Position numbers and translations under genes: made by a program | Notes under the pieces: generated by a model | What the model saw: only the letters and a program-made list of their open reading frames with translations | The model's database searches: none | What the model was told of the DNA's origin: nothing | Shown: positions 11,244 through 22,289 of the stretch, in pieces | Layout: every line of letters starts with the position of its first letter | Position numbering within the stretch: position 1 is the first letter of the stretch | From: Desulfohalovibrio reitneri | GTDB lineage: Bacteria; Desulfobacterota; Desulfovibrionia; Desulfovibrionales; Desulfovibrionaceae | Direction of reading: 5' to 3' | NCBI RefSeq assembly: GCF_000711295.1 | Contig: NZ_JOMJ01000003.1 | Coordinates: forward strand, 2,305,501 to 2,369,500 | Length of the DNA: 64,000 nt

Positions 11244-11791
11244 CCGAGAACATCGTTGCCCGACGGTACGCCAAGGCCCTCTTCTCGTTGGGCGCCCGCA
11301 AGGGCGACAAGGAGCTTGAGGCCATCGGCAAGGACCTGGCCTCGGTGGCGGAAACCTTCGCCGCCGCACCCGATCTGATCCGGACCTTCCGCAACCCCCT
11401 GTTCAGCGCCCAGGAAAAGTCGGCCGTGGCCGCCAAGGTCCTGGACAAGCTGGGGGTCAAGGGCACGGTCCGCAACTTTGTCCTGCTCCTCGGCGACAAG
11501 GACCGCCTTGGCTACCTGCCCGGGATCGAGCGGGTCTTCTCCGAGCTCCTCGACGAGCGCCAGGGTGTCCTGCGCGGCAGCCTGGTGACGGCCGTGGACA
11601 TTCCCGAGGATACGCGCGAGTCGCTCAAGAAGCGGCTCGAGGAACAGACCAAGGCCACGCTGGTTTTGGGTTACGAGGTTGATCCCGACATCCTGGGCGG
11701 CGTTGTGCTCAAGGTCGGCGACAAGGTTTTGGATGCGAGTTTGCGCGCGCAGCTCTCCATGCTGAAAGAAAACATGACAAGGGGTGAGTAG
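11240..11791 (+). CDS. atpH: F0F1 ATP synthase subunit delta
   Basis: This 183-residue subunit connects F1 to the peripheral stalk. It begins at TTG overlapping the atpF stop by 4 bp. Family features include the N-terminal [13 protein letters not shown] and the C-terminal [26 protein letters not shown], the usual delta signature. Confidence 0.93.
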   Translation: MTENIVARRYAKALFSLGARKGDKELEAIGKDLASVAETFAAAPDLIRTFRNPLFSAQEKSAVAAKVLDKLGVKGTVRNFVLLLGDKDRLGYLPGIERVFSELLDERQGVLRGSLVTAVDIPEDTRESLKKRLEEQTKATLVLGYEVDPDILGGVVLKVGDKVLDASLRAQLSMLKENMTRGE

Positions 11792-11795
11792 GGCC

Positions 11796-13304
11796 ATGCA
11801 GATCAAAGCGGAAGAAATCTCTCAGATCATCGAGTCCCAGATCGAGAATTACGAGTCCCAGGTCGAGATGAGCGAGACCGGGACCGTTCTGAGCATCGGT
11901 GACGGTATCGCCCGCGTCTACGGCGTCCGGAACGCCATGGCCATGGAGCTCCTCGAGTTCCCCGGCGGCGTGAAGGGTATGGTTCTCAACCTCGAGGAGG
12001 ACAACGTCGGCGTGGCCATGTTGGGTGACGACACCGACATCAAGGAAGGCGACCCGGTCAAGCGCACCGGTGACATCTTCTCCGTCCCCGTCGGCGAGGG
12101 CGTGTTGGGCCGCGTGGTCAACCCCATCGGCGAGCCCATCGACGGCCAGGGCCCCATCGAGGCCGCCGAGACCAAGGAGGTCGAGGTTGTCGCTCCCGGC
12201 ATCGTCGCCCGCAAGTCGGTCCACGAGCCCATGTACACGGGCCTCAAGGCCATCGACGCCATGACCCCCATCGGCCGCGGCCAGCGCGAGCTGGTCATCG
12301 GCGACCGCCAGGTCGGCAAGACGGCCATCGGCATCGACGCCATCCTGGCCCAGAAGAACACCGACGTGAAGTGCTTCTACGTGGCCATCGGCCAGAAGAA
12401 AGCCTCTGTCGCCCTGGTGGCCGACGTCCTGCGCCAGCACGGCGCTCTGGAGTACACCACCATCATCTCGGCCACCGCTTCGGAGCCCGCCTCCCAGCAG
12501 TTTATCGCCGCCTACGCCGGCACGGCCATGGCCGAGTACTTCCGCGACCGCGGGCAGCACGCCCTGATCATCTACGACGACCTTTCCAAGCAGGCCGTCG
12601 CCTACCGCCAGATGTCGCTGCTGCTGCGCCGCCCCCCGGGACGCGAGGCCTTTCCCGGCGACGTTTTCTACCTCCACTCCCGCCTGCTGGAGCGCTCCTG
12701 CAAGCTCAACGACGAACTGGGCGCCGGCTCCCTGACCTCGCTGCCCATCATCGAAACCCAGGCGGGCGACGTGTCGGCTTACATCCCGACCAACGTCATC
12801 TCCATCACCGACGGCCAAGTCTACCTGGAGCCCAACCTCTTCTACGCGGGCGTCCGGCCGGCCATTAACGTCGGCCTCTCGGTCTCCCGAGTGGGCGGCG
12901 CGGCTCAGATCAAGGCCATGAAGCAGGTCGCGGGCACGCTCCGTCTTGACCTCGCCCAGTACCGCGAGCTGGCCGCCTTCGCCCAGTTCGGCTCCGACCT
13001 GGACAAGGCCACCCAGCAGAAGCTCGCCCGCGGCGAGCGCATGGTCGAGCTGCTGAAGCAGCCGCAGTACCAGCCCTTCCCCGTCGAGGAGCAGGTCGCC
13101 TCCATCTTCGCCGCCGGTCGCGGCTACATGGACGACATCCCGGTCGAGGCGGTGAACAAGTTCGAGACCGAATTCCTCGAGTTCATGCGCAACGCCAAGT
13201 CCGACATCCTCAAGGACATCAAGGAGAAGGAGAAGCTGGACGACGACCTGGAAGGCCGCCTGAAGGCCGCCGTGGAGGAGTTCAAGAAGGGCTTCAGCGC
13301 CTAA
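11796..13304 (+). CDS. atpA: F0F1 ATP synthase subunit alpha
   Basis: Non-catalytic nucleotide-binding subunit of F1, 502 residues. The P-loop GDRQVGKT, the [25 protein letters not shown] segment and the [17 protein letters not shown] signature are present. I chose the ATG at 11796 ([12 protein letters not shown]), the usual family N-terminus; an in-frame GTG at 11784 overlaps atpH and would add four residues. Confidence 0.96.
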   Translation: MQIKAEEISQIIESQIENYESQVEMSETGTVLSIGDGIARVYGVRNAMAMELLEFPGGVKGMVLNLEEDNVGVAMLGDDTDIKEGDPVKRTGDIFSVPVGEGVLGRVVNPIGEPIDGQGPIEAAETKEVEVVAPGIVARKSVHEPMYTGLKAIDAMTPIGRGQRELVIGDRQVGKTAIGIDAILAQKNTDVKCFYVAIGQKKASVALVADVLRQHGALEYTTIISATASEPASQQFIAAYAGTAMAEYFRDRGQHALIIYDDLSKQAVAYRQMSLLLRRPPGREAFPGDVFYLHSRLLERSCKLNDELGAGSLTSLPIIETQAGDVSAYIPTNVISITDGQVYLEPNLFYAGVRPAINVGLSVSRVGGAAQIKAMKQVAGTLRLDLAQYRELAAFAQFGSDLDKATQQKLARGERMVELLKQPQYQPFPVEEQVASIFAAGRGYMDDIPVEAVNKFETEFLEFMRNAKSDILKDIKEKEKLDDDLEGRLKAAVEEFKKGFSA

Positions 13305-13316
13305 AGGGGTCAGCCA

Positions 13317-14213
13317 ATGGCTTCGCTTCGAGACGTCAAGAACCAGATCAACGCGGTCAAAAAGACCAAGCAGATCACCAGGGCCATGAACATGGTGGCC
13401 TCGGCGAAACTGCGTGGTGCTCAGTCCAAGATCGAGCGCTTCCGGCCCTACGCCGAGAAGTTCTACGAGATGCTGACCGAGCTGGCCGCCGGCACCGACC
13501 CCTCCATCCACCCTCTTCTGGAGACGAGGGAGGAGGTCAATACCGTTGGCATCGTGGTGGCCACTTCCGAACGTGGCCTCTGCGGCAGCTTCAACACCAA
13601 CCTGGCCCAGATGGCCCGCAAGCTTGCGGACAACAAGATCGCCGAGGGCAAGCAGGTCAAGATGATCTGCGTGGGCAAGAAGGGTCGCGACTTCTTCAGA
13701 AAGCGCGGCTACGACATCATGTCCGATCACACCGGGGCCATGAACGACTTCGACTTCACCCTGGCCAACCAGATCGGCATGGAAGTCATCGGCGCCTACC
13801 TGCGGGGCGAGCTTGATGAAGTCCACATGGTCTTCTCCGAGTTCGTCTCCATGGCCAAGCAGGTTGCCACCTCCCTGCCGCTCCTGCCCCTGGCGGGCGC
13901 GGCCGAAACAGCCGCCGAAACCGAGGCCGAGCAGCCCGGCGCAGGCGGCATGAGCGAATACATCTACGAGCCCTCGGTTGAAGGGCTTTTGGCGGAGCTT
14001 CTGCCCCGCTACGTCAAGGTGGTCATCTACCGCGGCCTGCTGGACACTTCGACCAGCGAGCACGCGGCCCGCATGGCGGCCATGGATAACGCGACCAAGA
14101 ACTGTGACGAGATGGTCGACACGCTGACGCTGCAGTACAACAAGGCGCGTCAGGCGGTCATTACCACGGAACTCATGGACATCGTCGGTGGCGCCGAGGC
14201 GCTGAAAGGATAA
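13317..14213 (+). CDS. atpG: F0F1 ATP synthase subunit gamma
   Basis: Central rotor shaft of F1, 298 residues. The N-terminal helix MASLRDVKNQINAVKKTKQI and the C-terminal KNCDEMVDTLTLQYNKARQAVITTELMDIVGGAEAL are the conserved coiled-coil pair. A non-conserved Ala/Glu-rich insert (around residues 195-215) precedes the C-terminal part. Confidence 0.95.
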   Translation: MASLRDVKNQINAVKKTKQITRAMNMVASAKLRGAQSKIERFRPYAEKFYEMLTELAAGTDPSIHPLLETREEVNTVGIVVATSERGLCGSFNTNLAQMARKLADNKIAEGKQVKMICVGKKGRDFFRKRGYDIMSDHTGAMNDFDFTLANQIGMEVIGAYLRGELDEVHMVFSEFVSMAKQVATSLPLLPLAGAAETAAETEAEQPGAGGMSEYIYEPSVEGLLAELLPRYVKVVIYRGLLDTSTSEHAARMAAMDNATKNCDEMVDTLTLQYNKARQAVITTELMDIVGGAEALKG

Positions 14214-14224
14214 GCAAGGGGTGA

Positions 14225-15631
<1,407 letters not shown>

Positions 15632-15640
15632 GGAAGAGCC

Positions 15641-16069
15641 ATGGCTGAGCAAATCCAGCTTGAGATCGTCACCCCCGACCGGAAGGTCATGAGCCAGCCG
15701 GTCGACTATGTGGGGGCCCCGGGCATCGAAGGGGAATTCGGCATCATGGCCAACCATGTGCCCTTCCTCTCCGCCCTGGGCATCGGCAACCTCTACTTCA
15801 AGGAACAGGGCCGGTACCACTATGTGTTCGTGGCTGGCGGCTTCGCCGAAGTCTCGAGCAATAAGGTGACTATCCTGGCAGAGATCGCGGAATTGGCCGC
15901 CGAGATCGATGTGGAGCGCGCCAAGCGCTCCCGCGAGCGGGCCGAGGAACGCCTCCGCATCCAGAAGGAAGAGGTCGACTTCGCCCGCGCCCGCGCGCAA
16001 CTGCAACGGGCCATGGCCCGCATGCGCTGCCGCAGCTCGGCCGAATCCGCCGGTACCTGCAGCATCTAG
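15641..16069 (+). CDS. atpC: F0F1 ATP synthase subunit epsilon
   Basis: This 142-residue subunit couples F1 rotation to the c ring and can inhibit hydrolysis. It has an N-terminal beta-sandwich ([38 protein letters not shown]) and a C-terminal helical hairpin rich in Arg/Glu/Ala. Last gene of the operon; no a (atpB) or c (atpE) gene is in the cluster. Confidence 0.94.
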   Translation: MAEQIQLEIVTPDRKVMSQPVDYVGAPGIEGEFGIMANHVPFLSALGIGNLYFKEQGRYHYVFVAGGFAEVSSNKVTILAEIAELAAEIDVERAKRSRERAEERLRIQKEEVDFARARAQLQRAMARMRCRSSAESAGTCSI

Positions 16070-16094
16070 GCCCCGTACCACCCCGTGCAATCCA

Positions 16095-16140
16095 GCGGAC
16101 CCAGCCTTCTTCGCGAAGAAGGCTGGGTCCGCTTTTCTTT
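16095..16140 (+). terminator. Rho-independent terminator of the ATP synthase operon
   Basis: A near-perfect palindrome (GCGGACCCAGCCTTCTTC pairing with its complement ending at 16132) is followed by TTTTCTTTT. Confidence 0.93.
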
Positions 16141-16194
16141 TCACAGCCGCCCTGGTATCCCTGCGGCGAGAACGCCTTTCTCCACGGAGGAGAC

Positions 16195-17568
16195 ATGCTG
16201 GAAAACTCCTGCGCGCTTGTCCTGGCCGCGGGCAAGGGAACGCGCATGCATTCGGGGGACCGGCCCAAAGTGCTGGCCGAACTCCTGGGGCGACCGATGC
16301 TGTGGTACGTGCATCGCGCCCTGGCCCCCGTTTTCGAGGACCGGGTACACACCGTGGTCGGCCACGGAGCGGACCTTGTCGCCGCGGCCTTTCCTGAACA
16401 CAAGGACCGCTTTATCCACCAAGCGGAGCAACTGGGCACCGGCCATGCCCTGCAAGTGGCCTGGCCCCGCCTCAAGGCCCTGGGACTGCGCTATGTGGTC
16501 GTGGTCAACGGCGATACGCCGCTGCTGGACACCGCCTCTGTGGAGAAGCTGACCGAACGTGCCGCATCCTCCGGCGCGGCCGTGACCTTCCTGACCATTT
16601 CCCCTGAGGGGGAGAACGCATACGGCCGCGTGCTGCGCGACGAGTCCGGCGCGGTGCTGGGCATCGTGGAAAAACGAGACTTCGATCAGTCCAAGCACGG
16701 CCCGGAACCCCGCGAGGTCAACGCCGGTATCTACTGCCTGGACATGGAACGCGTCGCCCCACTGTTGGACTGGCTGGGGAACTCCAACAAGGCCCGCGAG
16801 TACTACATCACCGACCTGGTGGAACTGGCCATGGCCGACCAGGAGGGCGTGGAGGCCGTGGAGTGCGGCTCTGACGAGGGCCTGATGGGCGTCAACACCC
16901 CGGCCGAGCTTGTCTTGGCCGAGGAACGCCTGCGCGAATCCATCGTGGCCGGGCACGCCGCCTCTGGCGCCCTCATCCGCAACCCCGCCGCCTGCCGCAT
17001 CGGCCCGGAGGCCACCATCGCTCCGGGCGCGGATATCACCGGCCCCTGCGAGATCACCGGCCAGGCCGTGCTGGCCCGCAGTTGCCGCGTGGAGCCGTTC
17101 TGCCACGTCATCGAGTCCTGGCTTGCCGAGGGCAGCCTTGTCCGTTCCTTTTCGCACCTGGAGCAGGCCGAGGTGGGGCCGGGCTGCGTGGTCGGCCCCT
17201 ACGCCCGGTTGCGCACCGGCAGCGTGCTGGAGGAGAAGGCCAAGGTGGGCAATTTCGTGGAGATGAAGAAGGCCGTCCTGGGCAAGGGCTCCAAGGCCTC
17301 CCACCTCACCTATCTCGGGGACGCCGAGATAGGCGCCGGGGTCAACATCGGCGCGGGCACCATCACCTGCAACTATGATGGCCGGAACAAGCACCGCACT
17401 GTCATCCGCGACGGCGCCTTCATCGGCTCCAACACCGCCCTGGTGGCTCCGGTGGAGATTGGCGCGGACGCCCTGGTGGGGGCGGGCTCCACCATCACCA
17501 AGAACGTCTCGCCCGGCCATCTGGCCGTTACGCGGGCAAAGCAGGCCGAGGTCCGCAAACGCAAATGA
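16195..17568 (+). CDS. glmU: Bifunctional GlmU: GlcN-1-P acetyltransferase / GlcNAc-1-P uridylyltransferase
   Basis: GlmU makes UDP-GlcNAc for peptidoglycan and LPS. The N-terminal uridylyltransferase half shows LAAGKGTRM-(x)-DRPKVL and VVNGDTPLL; the C-terminal left-handed beta-helix shows hexapeptide repeats with KKAVLGKGSKASHLTYLGDAEIG and NIGAGTITCNYDG. The 457 residues match the family. ATG at 16195 follows GGAGGAGAC. It starts a new unit after the ATPase terminator and leads into zapB-zapA. Confidence 0.96.
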   Translation: MLENSCALVLAAGKGTRMHSGDRPKVLAELLGRPMLWYVHRALAPVFEDRVHTVVGHGADLVAAAFPEHKDRFIHQAEQLGTGHALQVAWPRLKALGLRYVVVVNGDTPLLDTASVEKLTERAASSGAAVTFLTISPEGENAYGRVLRDESGAVLGIVEKRDFDQSKHGPEPREVNAGIYCLDMERVAPLLDWLGNSNKAREYYITDLVELAMADQEGVEAVECGSDEGLMGVNTPAELVLAEERLRESIVAGHAASGALIRNPAACRIGPEATIAPGADITGPCEITGQAVLARSCRVEPFCHVIESWLAEGSLVRSFSHLEQAEVGPGCVVGPYARLRTGSVLEEKAKVGNFVEMKKAVLGKGSKASHLTYLGDAEIGAGVNIGAGTITCNYDGRNKHRTVIRDGAFIGSNTALVAPVEIGADALVGAGSTITKNVSPGHLAVTRAKQAEVRKRK

Positions 17569-17607
17569 CGCTTGCGTTTACGGGCTTCGAGACTTAAGGT
17601 CAATCGT

Positions 17608-17784
17608 ATGGATTTGCTTGAGCAGCTTGAGCAGCGCATGAACGAGCTGCTGAGGAAAAACAAGGAGCTTGAAGAAGACAACCGGCTCCTTCGGCAGGAG
17701 CTGGAGGAGGTCAGGCAGAACAGAGACGCCGTTCTCGAACGAATCGACGGCCTCTTGAAGCGGGTTCAGGGGGAACTCGGCTAG
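17608..17784 (+). CDS. zapB: Cell division protein ZapB-like coiled-coil protein
   Basis: A 58-residue, all-helical protein (MDLLEQLEQRMNELLRKNKEL...) with strong heptad spacing and no other domain, as in ZapB/DUF904 proteins that bundle at the division site. The ATG at 17608, preceded by TAAGGT at good spacing, is preferred over an upstream frame extension. Its position immediately before zapA supports the call; coiled coils are poorly diagnostic by themselves. Confidence 0.75.
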   Translation: MDLLEQLEQRMNELLRKNKELEEDNRLLRQELEEVRQNRDAVLERIDGLLKRVQGELG

Positions 17785-17793
17785 CGGTTGGAC

Positions 17794-18045
17794 ATGGCGC
17801 AGTACACGTTGAACGTCCTCGGCCTGGACATCACGTTCAGAACGGACGCCGACGCCGACCGCGTCCACGCGGCCAAAAACCTCGTGGAAGAGCAATTCAG
17901 TCAGTTCAATCAGGACGGCAAGAACATCAGCAAGGAAATGCTGCTGACGGTGTTGGCCTTGAGTTTGGCCGACGACTACCTGCAGGCCAAAAGCGAACTG
18001 CGGGAGATCGAAAACAAACTGGGCTCGCTTTTGAAGATACAGTAG
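17794..18045 (+). CDS. zapA: Cell division protein ZapA
   Basis: ZapA promotes FtsZ ring bundling. The 83-residue protein has the N-terminal strand-rich part (MAQYTLNVLGLDITFRTDAD) and C-terminal coiled coil (LLTVLALSLADDYLQAKSEL) of the family. A TTG at 17788 is an alternative start. It is followed directly by a 6S RNA, a linkage known from many bacteria. Confidence 0.88.
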   Translation: MAQYTLNVLGLDITFRTDADADRVHAAKNLVEEQFSQFNQDGKNISKEMLLTVLALSLADDYLQAKSELREIENKLGSLLKIQ

Positions 18046-18054
18046 GACGGAATG

Positions 18055-18255
18055 GAGAGAAATTTCCCCTGGATGGTTCGTGATTGCCGCATGCTATTGC
18101 TGAGCCAACGAGTAGAAAAACGTGGTGCAGCTTCCATCCGGCCCGTGCGCAAGCCCGGCGAGAACCGGGAAGCCTGACGGCCGGACAGCCGCGCCCCCAC
18201 TGAACATTAGGTTCAGAATACCGGCAACACGGCCACTTCCGGGGTTCCATTTCCA
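18055..18255 (+). ncRNA. ssrS: 6S RNA (RNA polymerase-binding regulator)
   Basis: The region downstream of zapA folds into the 6S architecture. The closing stem pairs CCCC(T)GG-(A)-TGG and CGTG-(A)-TTGCCG on the 5' side (18066-18089) with CGGCAACACG, CCA and CCGGGG on the 3' side (18222-18244). A large central bubble follows, whose 3' side carries the small hairpin TGAAC-ATTAG-GTTCA (18201-18215). The terminal arm includes TCCGGCC/GGCCGGA and CCCGG/CCGGG. 6S RNA sits next to zapA in many bacteria. Exact ends are estimates. It should mimic an open promoter and hold sigma70 RNA polymerase. Confidence 0.85.
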
Positions 18256-18433
18256 CCGTCCCCTCCCTGTAGGAGCGGCTCCCCCGCTCCCACCGTCGCG
18301 GGCCGAGGCCCGCACGCATACCAGCGGCCTTTCCGGCTGACCTGCCTCCCTCCCCGAGCGCCTGCCCCAGCGCGCGGCGTTTCGTCGCGCCCCTAACCAG
18401 GCGGGGCATAGCCTGTACAAATAGGGAGACGTC
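18256..18433 (+). other. Leader between 6S RNA and rny
   Basis: About 180 bp without a gene. It holds two hairpins (GGAGCGG/CCGCTCC near 18271-18290 and GCGGGCC/GGCCCGC near 18297-18313) without clear T tracts. They may trim or end the 6S transcript or structure the rny leader. Confidence 0.4.
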
Positions 18434-19993
18434 ATGAGCTTTTCATCCGTCGTGTTGCTGGTCATCGGACTTATCGGCGGCGCGGCCGCGGGCTATGTCC
18501 TGCACAAGGTCATCCAGTCCAAGCGGCTGGCAGAGGCCAAGGACCTCGCCGACCGCATCCTGGACGAGGCCCGCAAGGAGGCCCAGGCCGCCAAGAAGGA
18601 ATATCTCCTGCAAGCCCAGGACGAGGTCTACAACCAGAAAAAGGAAATGGAGAAAGAGTACAAGGAGCGCGAATCCTCCCTCAAGTCCAAGGAGGCCAAG
18701 CTGGCCGACAAGGAGGAGCGGCTGGAGAGCAAGCTCGAGAAGGTCGCCCAGAAGGAGACCAGCGTCATCGACCTGGAGAAACGTCTCACCAAGCAGGAGC
18801 GCGAACTCACCGACCGCGAGGAGTCCCTGGCCGCCAAGGAGGAAGAGGAGCATCGCAAGCTGGAGGAAATCTCCGGCCTCACCGCCGAGGAGGCGCGCAA
18901 GCGGCTTCTCGAGGACATCGAGTCCCGCACCCGCCACGAATCCGCCAAAATGATCCGGGCCATCGAGACCGAGGCCAAGGAGGTCGCCGACAAAAAGGCC
19001 AAGGAAATCCTGGCCCTGGCCATCTCCCGTTACGCCGGCGATTTTGTGGCCGAGCAGACCGTCACCGCGGTCTCCCTGCCCAGCGAGGACATGAAGGGCC
19101 GCATCATCGGCCGCGAGGGACGCAATATCCGCGCCCTGGAAGCGGCCACCGGCGTGGACCTCATCATCGACGACACCCCCGAAACAGTCATTCTTTCCGC
19201 CTATTCCCCCCTGCGGCGCGAGATCGCCAAGCAGGCCCTGGAACGCCTCATCACCGACGGCCGCATCCACCCCGCCCGCATCGAGGACATCGTGGCCAAG
19301 GTGGAGCAGGAGATGGACGTCAAGCTCCGCGAGATCGGTGAGCAGGCCACCTTCGACGTGGGCGTGCACGGCATCGATTCCGATATCATCCGCCTTCTCG
19401 GCCAGCTTCAGTACCGCACGTCCTTCTCCCAGAACGTGCTGCAGCACTCCCTGGAAGTCGCCTTCCTGTGCGGCATCATGGCTGCGGAGCTGAACCTGGA
19501 CGAGAAGCGGGCCAAGCGCGCCGGGCTGCTGCACGACATCGGCAAGGCCGTGGACCACGAGGTTGAAGGCCCCCACGCCCTCATCGGAGCGGACCTGGCC
19601 AAGAAGCACGGCGAGCCCGAGGACATCGTCAACGCCATCGCCGCCCACCACGAGGACGCCACTCCGGACACCATCATGGCCGTGTTGGTGCAGGCCGCGG
19701 ACGCCCTCTCCGGCGCCCGTCCCGGCGCCCGCAAGGAGTTGCTGCAGAACTACGTCAAGCGTCTTGAGGAGCTTGAGGGCATCGCCACGGACTTCGACGG
19801 CGTCTCCAAGGCCTACGCCATTCAGGCCGGCCGCGAGATCCGCGTCATGGTGGATTCCGAGCGCATCCCGGACGAGAAGGCCTACATCCTCTCCCGCGAC
19901 ATCGCGCACCAGATCGAGGAAAACCTGACCTATCCAGGCCAAATCAAGGTCACCGTAATCCGCGAAAAACGCGCCGTGGAATACGCGAGGTAG
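18434..19993 (+). CDS. rny: Ribonuclease Y
   Basis: RNase Y is a membrane-anchored endoribonuclease that starts mRNA decay. The 519 residues show one N-terminal membrane helix ([20 protein letters not shown]), a long Lys/Glu coiled coil (about residues 30-170), a KH domain with [20 protein letters not shown], and an HD domain with [12 protein letters not shown] and AHHED. ATG follows GGGAGACGTC. Standard length and order. Confidence 0.95.
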   Translation: MSFSSVVLLVIGLIGGAAAGYVLHKVIQSKRLAEAKDLADRILDEARKEAQAAKKEYLLQAQDEVYNQKKEMEKEYKERESSLKSKEAKLADKEERLESKLEKVAQKETSVIDLEKRLTKQERELTDREESLAAKEEEEHRKLEEISGLTAEEARKRLLEDIESRTRHESAKMIRAIETEAKEVADKKAKEILALAISRYAGDFVAEQTVTAVSLPSEDMKGRIIGREGRNIRALEAATGVDLIIDDTPETVILSAYSPLRREIAKQALERLITDGRIHPARIEDIVAKVEQEMDVKLREIGEQATFDVGVHGIDSDIIRLLGQLQYRTSFSQNVLQHSLEVAFLCGIMAAELNLDEKRAKRAGLLHDIGKAVDHEVEGPHALIGADLAKKHGEPEDIVNAIAAHHEDATPDTIMAVLVQAADALSGARPGARKELLQNYVKRLEELEGIATDFDGVSKAYAIQAGREIRVMVDSERIPDEKAYILSRDIAHQIEENLTYPGQIKVTVIREKRAVEYAR

Positions 19994-20119
19994 GTGGGGC
20001 CGTCGAGGTCGCCCCCTGGCTTCGTTGCTCGGGGATGCGCGAGGGCGGGCCGTACTGGTGTACTGTCCCGCCCTCGCGCACCCCTCGCGCCTCGCCAGGG
20101 AACGACCTCGACGGCCCAC
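19994..20119. repeat. 126-bp imperfect inverted repeat
   Basis: The left arm begins GTGGGGCCGTCGAGGTCG immediately after the rny stop codon; the right arm ends CGACCTCGACGGCCCAC. The arms stay largely complementary inward (CCCCTGGC/GCCAGGG, GCGCGAGGGCGGG/CCCGCCCTCGCGC) to a centre around GTACTGGTGTAC. It could be a very long hairpin terminating rny, or a MITE-like element. No protein is encoded. Confidence 0.8.
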
Positions 20120-20247
20120 TGGTTGGGTTGTTGCCGCGCTTGCGCGCGCGGGCTCGTCCGCGCCTGCGGCGCGAACATCGCGGAAGATGGCTCGTTTGCG
20201 CGGGGCGCAAACATTGCTGGGGGCCTTGCGCGGCCCTGGGAAGAAGG

Positions 20248-20349
20248 GCTTGAGCGCCCTGAAGAGGGGGCTTGAGCGCCCTTGGAAGATGGGGAGGCTT
20301 GAGCGTCCTTGGAAGATGGGGAGGCTTGAGCGTCCTTGGAAGATGGGGG
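20248..20349. repeat. Tandem repeats of about 27 bp
   Basis: Units of the form CTTGAGCG(C/T)CCTTGGAAGA followed by TGGGGAGG recur at about 20271, 20298 and 20325, with degenerate copies on both sides (20248 and 20350). No coding function is apparent. The stretch between rny and tyrS otherwise contains only GC-rich sequence. Confidence 0.8.
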
Positions 20350-20437
20350 CTTGCGCGCCCTTGGGAGAGAGACGGGCCCGGGGTCTTGGATGAGAGGCGG
20401 GGCGGCTCTGGCTGGGTGGTCCCTTTCTGTGAATGCC

Positions 20438-20467
20438 GCCCGTCCTGGAGAGGGCGGGCTTTGTCGT
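20438..20467 (+). terminator. Possible terminator upstream of tyrS
   Basis: An 8-bp stem GCCCGTCC/GGGCGGGC (one G-T pair) with a 6-base loop is followed by a weak T-rich stretch (TTTGTCGTTGT). It would insulate tyrS from the repeat region. Confidence 0.4.
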
Positions 20468-20550
20468 TGTGGGCCGCTTGCCCGGGGCGGCTCTCGCGGG
20501 TAGTCTGTTCGTCCCGCTTTCGCGGGGAAAGTTCATTTCAGGAGTTCGGC

Positions 20551-21816
20551 GTGAATCTGTACGATGATCTGTTGTGGCGGGGGCTGGTCAACCAGGTTTC
20601 GGACGAGGACAAGGTGCGGGAGTATCTCGCCACGCCCGGCCGCCCGGTCTATTGCGGCTTCGACCCCACCGCCAAGAGCCTGCACATCGGCAACATGGTG
20701 CCCCTCATCTCCCTGCTGCGCTTCCGCGAGGCCGGGCACCGGCCCATCTACCTCGCGGGCGGGGCCACCGGTCTCATCGGCGACCCCTCCGGCAAGGAGG
20801 CCGAGCGCTCCCTGCAAAGCCCGGAGGAGATCGAGGCCAGGCTGGCCAACATCAAGATCCAGGTGGAGCGCGTTTTCGGCGGCGAGGTCTGGATGGTCAA
20901 CAACTACGACTGGGCCAGGAACCTCTCCGCCATCGAGTGGCTGCGCGACGTGGGCAAGCACTTCACCGTCAACTGGATGATGGCCAAGGACTCGGTCAAA
21001 TCCCGCTTGGGCCGCGAGGAAGTGGGCATCTCCTACACCGAGTTCTCCTACATGCTCCTGCAGGCCTACGACTTCTACCACTTGGCCAAGGAGCATGACT
21101 GCCTGCTGCAGATCGGCGGCTCCGACCAGTGGGGCAACATCACCGCGGGCACCGAGTTCATCCGCCGCAAGATGCACCGCGAGGCCTTCGCCCTGACCTT
21201 CCCCCTCATCACCACGGCCGAGGGCAAAAAGTTCGGCAAGTCCGAGAAGGGCGCGGTCTACCTCGACCCCGAAATGACCCCGCCGGCAGAGTTCCACAAC
21301 TACTGGATGCTGGTGGACGACCGCGACGTGGTGCGCTTCCTCAAGCTCTTCACCTTCCTGCCCAAGGAAGATATCGACCAGCTGGCCCGGCTCACCGCCG
21401 AAAAACCCGAGGCGCGCGAGGGGCAGAAGCGGCTGGCCGCGGAAATGACCCGGCTGGTCCACGGCCCCGAGGTGCTGGCCGAAATCGAACGCGCGCACGC
21501 CGCCCGTTTCGGCGGGGAAGGGGAGAAGGACGTTGAGGCGCTGTACGGCGCTGTGCGCGATTCCGCCCCCACCGTTACCTATCCCTCGCTGGCCGAGTTG
21601 CCCGACCTGCCGCAGATGCTGGTGGACCTGGAGTTCTACCCCTCCAAGGGCCAAGCGCGGAAGGGCATCGCCCAGGGCGCTGTGCGCGTGAACACCGCCA
21701 AATGCCAGGACAGCGACTACGCTCCCACCTCCGCCGACCTGCTGGCCGGGGAGGCCTTCCTCCTGGGCAAGGGCAAAAAGCGGCTGGGCGTGGTCAAGGT
21801 GGAGTCCGTCCAGTGA
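20551..21816 (+). CDS. tyrS: Tyrosyl-tRNA synthetase
   Basis: Class I aminoacyl-tRNA synthetase, 421 residues. It has the HIGH-type motif HIGN (about residue 45), the tyrosine-binding GGSDQWGNITAG segment, the KMSKS-type motif KFGKSEKGA and a C-terminal S4-like RNA-binding domain (FYPSKGQARKGIAQGAVRVN). The GTG at 20551, six bases after AGGAG, gives the family N-terminus; longer in-frame extensions run into repeats. Its stop overlaps the next gene by 4 bp. Confidence 0.95.
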   Translation: MNLYDDLLWRGLVNQVSDEDKVREYLATPGRPVYCGFDPTAKSLHIGNMVPLISLLRFREAGHRPIYLAGGATGLIGDPSGKEAERSLQSPEEIEARLANIKIQVERVFGGEVWMVNNYDWARNLSAIEWLRDVGKHFTVNWMMAKDSVKSRLGREEVGISYTEFSYMLLQAYDFYHLAKEHDCLLQIGGSDQWGNITAGTEFIRRKMHREAFALTFPLITTAEGKKFGKSEKGAVYLDPEMTPPAEFHNYWMLVDDRDVVRFLKLFTFLPKEDIDQLARLTAEKPEAREGQKRLAAEMTRLVHGPEVLAEIERAHAARFGGEGEKDVEALYGAVRDSAPTVTYPSLAELPDLPQMLVDLEFYPSKGQARKGIAQGAVRVNTAKCQDSDYAPTSADLLAGEAFLLGKGKKRLGVVKVESVQ

Positions 21817-22262
21817 TAGAGACCGCCGCCCTCATGCTCTGCGCCGTGCTGGCCGGAGTGGCGGCCACGGTGCAGGCGGGCCTCAACTCCACCCTGCGCA
21901 CCTACCTGGGCAGCCCGGAGTCGGCCGCCCTGGTCTCTTTCTTCATCGGCACCGCCGCCCTGGCCGGAGTGGTCCTGGCAGGAAGGCTGCCCTTCGCGCT
22001 CGGCACCGCCATCGGCCGCGCCCCGGCCTGGTGCTGGCTGGGCGGCTTCCTGGGCGCGTTCCTGGTCACGGTCACGGTCTACGCCGCCCCCAAGCTGGGC
22101 GCGGCCACCATGATGGCCCTGCTCGTCTCCGGGCAGATGGTCGCCTCCCTCATCCTGGACCACTACGGCCTCATCGGCTTCCCCCTGCGCGAGGCCTCCG
22201 GGCTGCGCATCCTCGGGGTATTCATGCTGGTGGGCGGAGTCTTTCTCATCAACCGCTTTTAG
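21813..22262 (+). CDS. DUF606/YdcZ-family DMT membrane protein
   Basis: A 149-residue hydrophobic protein with about five membrane segments, one DUF606 repeat (half a drug/metabolite-transporter fold). Typical elements are AATVQAGLNSTLRTYLGSPESAALVSFFIGTAAL and LLVSGQMVASLILDHYGLIGFP. The GTG at 21813 overlaps the tyrS stop (GTGA). Some family members act as homodimers or paired halves; the substrate is unknown. Confidence 0.8.
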   Translation: MIETAALMLCAVLAGVAATVQAGLNSTLRTYLGSPESAALVSFFIGTAALAGVVLAGRLPFALGTAIGRAPAWCWLGGFLGAFLVTVTVYAAPKLGAATMMALLVSGQMVASLILDHYGLIGFPLREASGLRILGVFMLVGGVFLINRF

Positions 22263-22289
22263 ACGCGACAACACACCGAAAGAGCCCAT

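Noticed and set aside
20248-20349. CRISPR array
   Set aside because: The repeats are directly adjacent with no unique spacers of constant length, and no cas genes lie nearby.
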